A DNA stretch of 64,000 nt from contig NC_088791.1 of assembly GCF_011386835.1 (NCBI RefSeq), positions 26,386,998-26,450,997 on the forward strand, in the 5' to 3' direction. Position 1 is the first letter of the stretch. Each line of letters starts with the position of its first letter. This DNA comes from Chrysemys picta bellii. Its lineage: Eukaryota > Chordata > Testudines > Emydidae. The position numbers and the translations under genes are program-made. Below, in pieces: positions 27,601 through 39,600 of the stretch. The notes under the pieces were generated by a model. The model searched no databases, was not told the DNA's origin, and was given only the letters and a program-made list of their open reading frames with translations.

Positions 27601-30600
27601 CAACAGTTTATAATCCAAAATCATTTGTTGTTTAATGATGGAATGTGCTATGACTTAGTTAAATGCTATATACATATTATATTGTATTACATAGCTTCCT
27701 GCAGCTCTCATTGGCCAGGAACAGCAAACCGCGCCCACTGGGAGCTGCGGGCAGCCATGCCTGCGAACGGTCAATACAAACAAACTGCCTTGTGGCCTGC
27801 CAGCAGATTACCCTGACGGGCCACGTGTGGCCTGTGGGCTACAGGTTTCCCACTACTGATTTATACTATTTAGTATAAATATATATGTAGAAGTAGTTAA
27901 AAGAATTGCAAGAAAACAGAAAAATTGGAGAGAGAAATTTTCCATAGCTATAAGATAAAAGCCTTCTAGCCACATCTACAACAAGAATGGCTAGCAGCTG
28001 TTAAACCATATAAAACAGTTTACAATTATGGGAAATTATACAGATCTCTATATTTGGGCAAACACCAGAGAGGAAACAAAATACCACAATGAGATCAAGA
28101 AAGATTAAAACTCCGCATGTAAGAAAACAGAAAGGCTACATTGTGGGGATAAGTACCTCAAATTGGATTATGGTGTTCTCATTCACATTCAATTCCCTTG
28201 TTGTAATGGAATGTTCTCCAACTTCATTTGAAACAAATACCATAGCAGAATCTTCCTCCCTACCACAAAAAGGAAAGAGGTATTTTAGGTCTGATTTATT
28301 TGATGGCTATTTATTTCCAATTTATTGCTGAGAGGTAGATTCTTTTAATACGTACGGGGCTCCCTTTGATGAATACGGACAATAAAGCCCAATATTACCA
28401 CCAGGGTAGAAAAGCCAGTTATCTTCTTTAGGTCCAAAGTCAAACGTATCCAGAAGTATAACAGAATTCTTTAGGTTGTTTCCATTAATAATGAAGTTAT
28501 CTATAATCCAGATTTCTTCTTTCTTGCCTAAGAAGAAAGGGAGAATGTATTGTGTTAACTCTTACAGAAGAGAGTGAGAACAAATAACAATGGGTTAGAG
28601 TGCAAAAGTCTCACTGTATTGGTGAACAGCTGCTTTCATGAGTAGTCTGTCCCACAGACTTCACTGGGCCATATGCATGATAAAGTACTCATCAGGGTGC
28701 ATCAGGGCACCACGATCTGGCCCTATCTGCCTGTAAGCATAGAATATTCTTCCAAAATAAGAAACCTGCACAAAAGTAATGACCAACTGAAGTGTGAAAA
28801 ACGGTTTTGCAAGTATCTTTCAATAAAGTCATATTTACTTTGCAAAGTAAGCTATAATAAAAAATTAATTGAGCTAATTGTCCAAAAAGTCAAAACTGAT
28901 GATTAAACGGTATAATTTGTGGATGGGTCACAAATGACTTGAACTTAATAATCTCCCTGGGCCAACTAAGAGCTCTTCAGTCCTAGTGGGATAAACACAC
29001 ATCTGAGAGAAAGAAAACTTTGGTGGCAGTCTCCAGACTCCCAGATAAGCGGTGGAACTCAGATATGTCACAAAGGTTATGGTTAAGGCTATGATTTAGT
29101 CACGGGTATTTTTAGTAAAAGTCATGGACAGGTCACGGGCAATAAACAAAAAGTCATGGCCAATGACCTGTCCATGACTTTTACTAAAAATACCCCTAAC
29201 TAAATCTTAGATGCTGGGGAAGGGGGGGTGCTCTAGTGGATGTTGCTGCTTTTGTGGGGGGGTATACTCTGGCGGTCTCTGCTGCTCCTGGGAGGGGGCA
29301 GCCAGGGACCCCGCCACTGCTTCTGAGGAGGGGGGAGGCCTGGGGCCCAGCCGCTGCTCCTGGGTGGAGGGGCGGCCCAAAGCCCCACCGCCACCACTGC
29401 TGCTCCAGGCTGGGGGTGGCCCGGGGTCCCACTGCTGCTGCTGCTGCTGGGGGAGTGGGGGGAGGGTGGCCCAGGGTGCTGGGGTGGGGAGGCAGCCCGT
29501 GGCGCCACTGCTGCTCCCAGACTGCTGCTCCAGGGCAGTGACCAGGACCAGATGCCTGGGCCCTGGGGTCAGCCGCATCAGTGCTGCAGCTGCAAAAGTC
29601 ATAAATCCATGACTTCCGTGACCCCATGAAAGACTTGCAGCCTTAGGGTTAGGGTTAGGGTTAGGCTGGAGGGTATCATTGTGATCATCTAATGTGACTT
29701 CCTGTATAACACAGACCACAGAACTTCTCCAAAAGAATTCCTAGAGCTTATCTTTTACAAAAAACACCCAATCTTGATTTAAAATACCACAACCTTTGAT
29801 AAATTGTTCCACTGGTTAATTACTCTCACTGTTAAAAATGTATGCCTTATTTCCAGTTTGAATTTGTCTAGCTTCAACTTCCAGCCGTTGGATTGCATTA
29901 TACCTTTCTCTGCTAGATTGCAGAGCCCATTATTAAATATTTGTTCCTGATGCAGGTACTTACAGATATAATCAAGTCACCTCTTAATCTTCTTTTTGTT
30001 AAACTAAATAAATTGAGTTCCTTGCCACTGTTACTTTAAGGCATGTTTTCTAATCTAATCATTCTTGTGCTCTTTTCTGAACCCTCTCCAATTTATCAGC
30101 ATCCTTCTTGAACCATGGACAGCACAACTGAACACAGTATTCCAGCATCAGTCACACCCTTGGCAAATACAGAGGAAAAATAATGTCTCTACTCCTACTT
30201 GAAATTCCCATTTATGCATCCAAGGACTGAATTAGCCTTTAGACCATCATGTTGCACTGGAAGCTTGTGTTCAACTGATTATCCATCATGACCCCCAAAT
30301 CTTTTTCAGAGTCACTGTTTCCCAGGATAGAGTCCCCCATTCTGTAAGTATGGCCTACTTTCTTGGTTGCTTGCTGTATACATTCCCATGCTTTTGAGCT
30401 GGGTAGGATGGCTCTTCTGCATAATTGCCTCTTTCTAGATAATCCACAAAGTGAGCTTCATGTTATCAGAGAGGAGGCTGCAGGGCCTTCTCTCTAGGAT
30501 GTTTCCTATTTAAGGATACTGTCTGAAAGGGAGGATGTAATTAAACATTTGCGGAAAGTCCACCAGAAAGATGAACTGGGGGAGGACTATTAGGACTTGG

Positions 30601-33600
30601 TCTGAATTGGCTTTTAGATAGTTAAGCTAACCAATGGTGAGTTAGAAACAACAAAAAACCAAGTATATAAACAAGAAACCAAACCACCTGAAATAAAACA
30701 AGTGTTGTATTGTTGTGTTTAAATTATCACTAGAATTTTTCAGTGCTTCAATGTCAACATCACACTATGAATCCTTTGTGGGGTCACTAAGATATTTCTT
30801 CTTCATCGGATGTATATCCTAAACTCCGTAGGAACAGACAACATCCCTTTGGATTTATATACTGCTTTGAAGTTTACCTTTCTACTTTAACTAGCAGATT
30901 ATGCACTAAGTATATTTTTCTTAATCTGCTTTTAATGCCTTCTAGGGCATATAGGGCCTGATTCTCATTTACACCAATGACCCTGTCTACATACCCAGAG
31001 TCAGGTAAAGGATGCAATCAGGCCCATTAAGAATAATGAGACAGACCTTAACAAATTTAATTTTATACATTACATTTCTAAACTCCCCTAAGGACCTGCT
31101 AATTTTATGCAAATAGTCCCAGTGATATTAAATTACATACTTTTATTTTAAAACATCCACCAGTAATATGGAAAGTGCATGCATAAAAAGTACAAATGTG
31201 ATGGTATTATAATGTCTAGCAAATCAAGTCCAAAAAACTTGAAATTTGAGTATTAAACAAACTGTATAGAATTACAACAGAATACTGTACAAGATTGAAA
31301 GTCCTGATTATTATTTAGACAAAACAACTTCAGAAATATAACTCTGTAAGCATGTATTTAGAATACATCTTTACCATTGTTGTAAGGTTGCCAGAGCCTG
31401 AAACGTGTCGCATTGGTTTGCGCAGTGTATGGTAGTGGAACGTTAATGAAGAGAACATCAGTAGTTTGAGTGAAGTAAAACTCATCTATTAAATGCCAAG
31501 TGATGCCACCGTTGATGGAGTATTGTAGCAGAATGGAATGAGACCTCTCTGGGGTACCTACAGCAAAGTGAATATATTTACGTTCATTATAATCTGATTT
31601 GCAAGAAACACTACTTTATAAACATATATTCATATTTAAATGTAATTAGGCTACTCATACTTTTATTACAGATTTTTACACTATGCATCATTGTTTTTTT
31701 ATAACAATTTTAAGTGTTGGCAGGCAATACACATATTGTACGTATGCATCCTCCTAAGCAGTCAACTGGATGGGACTCTGGAAAATCCTACTGATGTAAG
31801 GGTTATATTTGCATGAATATTAATGATATACATAATAATAGTTAATTTATTTAGACCCAAAGCAATCTCAGCATTATCATTTTTTATTTCAGGCAAACCA
31901 TTTCCTTTCCTACAAAACAACAACCATTTTTCAGTAAATCAATATTTGTTTATAGTATCACAAATTATAACAATACAGTATCATAGTATCACAAATTATT
32001 AGTATTATAACCTGTGTTACAGTAGTACCCACAACATCCACACCTTTTGGGCAGACAGTCCTCATCCTCAAGAATTTACAAGCTAATTCTACAAGCACTC
32101 ATGTCAGCAACTTTATTCATGTGAGTTGTTTTACTGATTGAATGATCTGTACGTATTTACTTATAAGTTTTAATGAAAAAATAATAATGCTTTGCACCTT
32201 CAATCTAGGCCAGGAATTCTGTGGCTGAACCAAGAGTAAAACTCAAGTCTCTTGACTACCAGACCTGACCCTTAAACACAAGACCATCCTTCCTTCATAA
32301 GAACGTAAGAATGGCCATAATGGGTCAGACCAATGGTTCAACTAGCCCAGTATCCTGTCTCCTGACAGTGGCCAGTATCAGATGTTTTTGAGGTAGTGAA
32401 CAGAACAGGGCAATTTATTGAGTGATCTACTCGCTATCTTCCAGTTTCAGCTTCTGACAGTCAGAGGTTTAGAGACACCCAGAGCATCAGCAGGGCCGGC
32501 TCCAGGCACCAGCTCAGCAAGCAGGTGCTTGGGGCGGCCAAGGGGAAGGGGCGGCACGTCGGACTCTTCGGCGGCAATTCAGCGGCAGGTCCCTCGGTCC
32601 TTCTTGGAGGGAAGGACCTGCTGCCAAAGTGCCGCCAAAGAAGAAAGTGGCGCAGTGGAACCGCCACTGAAATGCTGCCGATAGCGATCGCGCCTTTTTT
32701 TCTTTTTTTTCTTTCTGCTGCTTGGGGCAGCAAAAACCCTGGAGCCGGCCCTGAGCACCAGGCTGTATCCCTGACCATCTTGGCTAATAGCCATTGATGG
32801 ATCTATCCTTTAGGAACTTATCTAATTCTTTTTTGAACCAAGTCATAGTTTTGGCCTTCACAACATCCCCTGGCAATGAGTTCCACATGTTGACTGTGTG
32901 TTATGTGAAGAAGTACTTTCTTATGTTTGTTCCAAACCTGCTGCCTGTGAATTTCATTGCATGACCTCTGGTTCCTATGTTACATAAAGGGGTAAATAAC
33001 ATTTCCTTATTCGCTTTTTCCACACCATTCATGTTTTTATAGACCTTTGTCATATCTCTCCTCAGTCATCTCTTTTCCAGGTTGAGCGGTTCTAGTTTTT
33101 TTAATCTTTCCTCAAATGGAGGCTGTTCCATACCCCTAATAATTTTTGTTGCCCTTCTCTGTACTTTTTCCAATTCTAACATATGTTTTTTGAGATGGCA
33201 TGACCAGAACTGCATGCAGTATTCCAGGTGTAGGTATACTCTGGATTTATACAGTGGTATTATGATATTTTCTGTCTTATTATCTAGCCCTTTCCTAATG
33301 GCTCCTAACATTGTGTTAGCTTTTTTGACTGCTGCTACACATTGAGCAGATGTTGTCAGAGAAGAATCCATGATGTCTCCAAGCTATCTTTCTTGAGCGG
33401 TAACTGTAAATTTAGACCCCACCTTTCCGTATGTATAGTTGGAATTATGTTTTCAAATGTGCATTACTTTGCATTTATCAACACTGAATTTCATCTGCCA
33501 TTTTGTTGCCCAGTCACCCAGGTTTGTGAGATCCCTTTGTAACTCTTCACAGTCTGCTTTGTACTTAACTATCTTCTATACATTTGAATCATCTGCTAAC

Positions 33601-36600
33601 TATGCCACCTCATTGTTTACCCCTTTTCCCAGATCATTTATGGATATGTTGAACAGCACTAGTCCCAGTACAGATAATTGAGGATCCTGCTATTTACCTC
33701 TCTCTATTGTGAAAATTGACCATTTATTCCCACCCTTTGTTTCCTCTTTTAACCTGAGGCTGATCTATGAGAGGACCTTCCCTCTTATCCTACGATCCTT
33801 ACTTTTCTTAAGAGCCTTTGGTAAGGGACCTTGTCAAAGGCTTTCTAAAAGTCCAAATATACTATATCCACTGGATTATTCTTGTCCACCTGTTTGTTGA
33901 CTCCCCAAAGAATTCTAACAAATTGGTGAGGCATGATTTCCCTTTACAAAAGTCATGTTGACTCTTCCCCAACATATCATGTTCATCTATGTGTCTGATA
34001 ATTCTGTTCTTTACTATAGATTCAACCAATTTGCCTGGTATGAAATTTAGACTTACCTCTGGAGCCTTTTTAAAAAAATTGGTGTTACATTAGATATCAG
34101 CAGTCATCTTGCATGGAGGCTGATTTAGGTGATAAGTTGCATACCACAGTTAGTAGTTCTGCAGTTTTGTATTTGAGGTCCTGCAAAACTCTTGGGTGAA
34201 TATCATCTGGTGCTGGGGACTAATTACTGTTTAATTTATCAATTTGTTCCAAAACCTCCTCTTTTGATACCTCAGTCTGGGACAGTTCCTCAGATCTGTC
34301 ACCTAAAAAGAATGGCTCAGGTGTGGGAATCTCCCTCTCATTCTCTGCAATGAAGATGATGCAAAGAATTCATTCAGCCTCTCTGCAAGGGCATTGTCTT
34401 CCTGGAGTGCTTCCTTAGCACCTTGATTGTCCTGTGGCCCCACTGATTGTTTGGCAGGCTTCCTGTGTCTGATGTACTTACAAAAAATTTTGCACTTAGT
34501 TTTTTTGTCTTTTGCTAGTTACTTTTCAAATTCTTTTTTGGCCTGCCGAATTATACTTTTACACTTGACTTGCCAGAGTTTATGCTTCTTTCTATTTTCC
34601 TCACTAGGATTTGACTTCCAAATTTAAAAAGATTTTTTGGGTCTCTAACTGCCTTTTGTTGTTTAGACAGGGTGGTGGAGTTTTTTTGGTCCTCTTACTT
34701 GTTTTTTTATTTGGAGTATGCATACAGTTTTTTAAAAAAGTTTCCATGCAGCTTGTAGCCATTTCACTTTTGGGATTGTTCCTTCTAATTTCTGTTTTAC
34801 TAGTCTCCTCATTTTTATGTAGTTCCCCTTTTGTCAACTTAAATGCTACAGTGATGGGTTTCTTTGGAATTTCCCCCCCTACAAGGATGTTAAATGTAAT
34901 TACATTGTGGTCACTATTACCAAGTGGGTCTGCTATATTCACCTCTTCGACCAGATCCTGTGCCTCTCCACTTGTGTGTTCCAGGACAAACTGCTCCAAG
35001 AAGCAGTCATTAATAATGTCTAGCAATGTTATCTCTGCATACCATCCTGAGGTGACATGTTCCCAGTCAGTAAGAGGATGTTGAAACCCCCCATTATTAT
35101 TGGGTTTTCTGTCCTATGTTACCAAGCTTAAAAAACTCTCTGTAATACCTAGTTATTAACACAAGGTCAGATTCTGAAACTCTTACTAATGCTGACTAGC
35201 ACCTTGCTCCAAAAGTAGATCGTACAGGGAGTCTACAGCCCTGCTTCAGAATCTGACCCATAATGTTTTTTTTTTAATTAAATTAATGGAGATATCCTAT
35301 CTCCTAGAGCTAGAAGGGACCTAGAAAAAGATCATTGAGTCCAGCCCCCTGCCTTCACAAGCAGGATCCAATACTGATTTTGCCCTAGACCCCCTAAGTG
35401 ACCCCCTCAAGGACTGAGCTTACAACCCTGGGTTTAGCAGGCCAATGCTCAAACCACTGAGCTATTCCTTCCCCCATGAGTATGCATGCTATTGGAATGA
35501 TAAGTATACTGAGCTGCACTTTCAAGCACCTTGGCAATGGTCACATCTTTTTTTATTATTATTTTTGAAGGGGGAATTTTAAAAAACAAGAAGTCATCAG
35601 CCAAGATTTTGCTTTTAACATGGGCTATTTGGGCATGGTCATAATAGTTATCCTCTTATTTTCATAAGGATGTTTAATAATAGGAGCAAGAGGACAATTA
35701 TATTATTAAATGACAGACTGGAAGGATCCAAGCTGAATCCACATGTTTTTTTTTTTAAATTGCCCAAACAGAAATTGACTTAAGACTTTTGTTTAAAAAA
35801 TAACCATTGTGGTTCCGAACTATTTTGGCCTTGTTCTTTGGCAAAGAAACTAGTAACTTGGGTGCAATTGTGCAGCCCTTAGCTGCATGTAACTCCCCAT
35901 TAAGTTAATAGGAATTTTGCATGCACAAGAATTGCAGGAATGCAAGCTCTGTGCAAGTGGATCCCGGTGCCTGTGTGGAGCTCCACATAAGTTACTGGGG
36001 CCCCATGCACCTCCTGTGGTCCACACCCACATACCTCCTTTTCATAATGACGTTATGACACAAGCACAAAAAAAAACAACGGTCAGGTAATTTGGAAATG
36101 AGGATCAGACTCCATCACCAGCTTGATCATACCTATATTGGATAAACTGTTTGGCGCTTGTTATTTCTGGTGAACACTGATTATTCTTCACATTGTATTA
36201 AACATAATTCCTATGCTCATTTATATTATGTATGCTTGGAAGTCAGATGGGGGAACTTTTGATCTCTGTCAAGCTGGGTTAGATTTAAATCATCAAAGAG
36301 CACATGAAATCTCCAGAGTTTGTTACCAATCCCCTAAATCATACAGTATAAAGATCATGTTATTAATTAATCAATTGCTAAAAACCATTTCAAATAATTT
36401 GGACCTATGAAATTCCAAAAATCTTTAAATAATAATTTTTCTTTTATGCATGTAGAGAGTACTCAAATGGCATGTTTCTGGGCAGCACAAATCTCTAGGT
36501 TGAGACTGCATATGACAGAATGAGCTAGAGATGGATTTCATTTTAAGGCCAAGTTATAAACCCCTGGATAAAAGAAGTAGGAACAGAAGGGGTGAGAGCT

Positions 36601-39600
36601 TTAATGAGAGTAAAGATAACAGCACATCTATCATTAGTTTGATGTTTTTTCTTAGTTAGAGTAAGTATGGTGAACCTATTCGGTATTAAAATGAGCATGA
36701 TAAAAAATCCCATAAAAGTTTCAATGTTATTTAGCATTAACTAATGGCCATTTAAATTAATGTTGTAAATTTAAACCCACATACTTCTCTGTAATGTTAT
36801 AATATATGAGTAAAGCTACTGAAAAAAAACACAAATAAAGAGTGAACCTACCTTTTGCTATAAATTTAAATGAAAACTGGATGTATATAGTATTTGTACA
36901 ATCCAGATCTCTTGAAACAAGCATTCTCAGCCCTTCCTGTAAATACAGAACATACACAGAAAATTACTGTTTCCCATATGTTACATTAGTGTGTCTATAT
37001 TTCAGTCTTACTACATAGTTCTAAATAAGTACTGTAAAGGCTTATTTAAAAATCAAGAAACAGAACTGATAAAACAATTTTTCCAGAATTCATATATACT
37101 TTTACAGAAATATCTAACTCTTGACAGTAAGCTGCATTATACAATCTGCATTATTATAGCTGTTTTCTGAGTTTCTAAACAGAGTTTACACTGATCTTGA
37201 ACTTTCCGTTTCATAGTAGCATATTTTAATATGATCTCATTTTAAATAGCACAATGTGAGAAGAATAACATAGCATGGATCAATGATGATCTTAATATTT
37301 CACAAAAACTCATGAAATCTCTATGCAATATTTTGTTGTGATAGATAGGATAAGAGCTGCATGGAGGGAAGAATGCTGGGGAAAAAACAGAAAGAGAGAG
37401 AGAATGGACAATTTCTTACTGATAATTTCCTTTTTGCTAGCACCATCACCCACAATTCTGGATGTCTGGGCTGCTCGCCTCTCTCTGCAGCTCACAGAGG
37501 CAGATCAGCCTTTTGGCGCTGCATGATCTGGTTGGGAGATGTTGCTAGCAGAAAGGAAATTAACACCAAGAAATTTTCCATTCTGCAACTCAGCATCTCC
37601 CATAATTCTTGATGTCTGGAAAGTAGCGACTAGTGAACAGATGCAGGGTGAGTTATGAAACAAGTATCATAGGAAAGAAGTACCCCACTTTTTGTGCGCT
37701 CTCTCAAAAGTCCATATCATTTCTGAAGCACCTCCCTGGCAAAGGAGGCCTCTCCAGAAAACAGAAGCTCCACTTTGCAGCACTTAATGAAGGTGTTAGC
37801 TGTAGACCAATGAGCGCTTTGCAAATTTCTAAAGTGGAATCAGGTGTTTGTTCCACCCATGATGTTGTTAAGGATGTCGTGGAGTGTACCTTGAGCCCTT
37901 CTGGGACAGGAACCTCTGATGATCTGTAGGCTTCCACATTACACAGTCTAATCCACTTTGTGATGGAGGACTTGGAAGTTCTGAGTCCCTGGCATTTGGG
38001 GTGTAAGGATATGAATATAGAGCCCAATCTTCTTATGGATTCTGTATACTTGAGATGTTCTCTTGACATCAAAGGTGCCACACCTTTTTAGTTGGCTTTT
38101 GTGATTTTGGACAGAACAAAGGAAGCACAAACTCTTGGCAACTGTGCAAGGAGGATTTTACATTAGGAAGAAAGGTCCTGAACACCACCTTGTTTTCGTG
38201 TAACATGCAGTAATTTTCCTGTATAGATAAGGCTGCCAGCTCTGATACTTTCCTGGTGTAACTGACAGCTACTAAGAAACAAGTCTTAATGTACAATAAA
38301 AGGCCAATACTGAAGTTAGAGGCTTGAAGGCATGGATTGCCATGGACCAGAAAACTACAGAAAGGTCCCATTTTTTGAAGAGTGGCCTGACAACTGGTCC
38401 GGCTAATCAAACTGCTTGAAGGCGTCTGGCTAGCTGTGGACTGTCTGCCAGGGAGCTGAAGGACCCTGTGAATAGCACACTAATAAAAGCAGACATCTGA
38501 CACATCATGGTCCTGGGTTGAAGGCCTTGGTCTACATTCTCTTGGAGGAAGTCTGGAATGGTTGGATTTCTGGGATTTGCGCTATGCTCTTGGCACCAGT
38601 TGTTGAATCTGGGCCAGAGAGAGGAGTATGCTTTTAGTGCTCTCCTAGGTGAAAGCAATGTCTTAATAACACTGGGAGATAGATCAAGACTTTCTAAGCT
38701 TTCCTCCCAATAGGCAGGCTGTTGAAGTCATTTTGGGTCTGGATGAAGAAGAGGGCCTTGCGAGAGGATGTCTGGTCTCTATGGAAGCTCCATTAGGTCT
38801 GAGATCCAAGGTCTCCTCAGTCAGTGAGGAGTTATCAGTATTTACCATTGCCTGTTCTCTTTCTATTTTCAGGACCACCTTCCCCAGTAGTTGAAAGGGT
38901 AGAAATGTATAGAGTAGGCCCTGCAGCCAGCTGTGTGATAAGGCATCTGTTCCCATGGATCTGGGGTCTGCCTCCATTGTGAAGTATTTTGGCCTCCTTG
39001 TGTTTGTACAATCCGAGAACAGGCTGGTTGGAGAGAGGTTGACAGTCTGAACTATGAGATCAAAAACCTCCTGATTCAGGCACCACTCAGAGTTTTGACT
39101 CTGTGCCTGCTGAGCCAGTCTGTCTGTTAGTTCAGGTCCCCTTTGATGTGAATCAATCTCAGGGAAAGAAGGGACTGTTCTGCCCACCGCATTATTTCCA
39201 TTGATTCTGCGTATAGTGCAGGGTTGTTTAAATATATAACCATAGTAGTACTGTCTGGTTGAAACAGGGCACTGATCCCCTTCAGGGTAGGCTGGAATCT
39301 TCACAGAGCTAACTTGACTACTTTCTGCTCTAGACGGTTTATACTGTGAGCCTTTTCCTCCTGTCTCCACTGGCCCTGAGCTGTTTGGGTCTCCAAGTGA
39401 GCATCGATTGTGAGGACTAAAGGATCTGGAAGAGCGATGGGCATGCCTTTGTGGACATTGTCTTGGGCTGACCACCAATATAAGGAGTTGAGCACTATCA
39501 GAACCTGTCCTTGATCTTTGATGCCTTACAGGGCATGGTCTCACACTTCAGAAAGAAGGCTTGAAGACATCTAATGTGTGACTGTGCCCTTGCAGTGATC

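Noticed and set aside
29196..29719. Long open frames on both strands (up to 170 codons)
   Set aside because: They overlap each other in the GC-rich core of a repeat, are low in complexity (Pro/Gln/Ser or Gly/Cys rich) and have no conserved motif.
34611..35084. 157-codon open frame on the plus strand
   Set aside because: It is antisense to the CR1 endonuclease region, hydrophobic by chance and without homology that I recognise.
35400..35477. tRNA-like sequence on the minus strand
   Set aside because: It is the head of a SINE, lacks a complete cloverleaf and is followed by a CR1-like tail.
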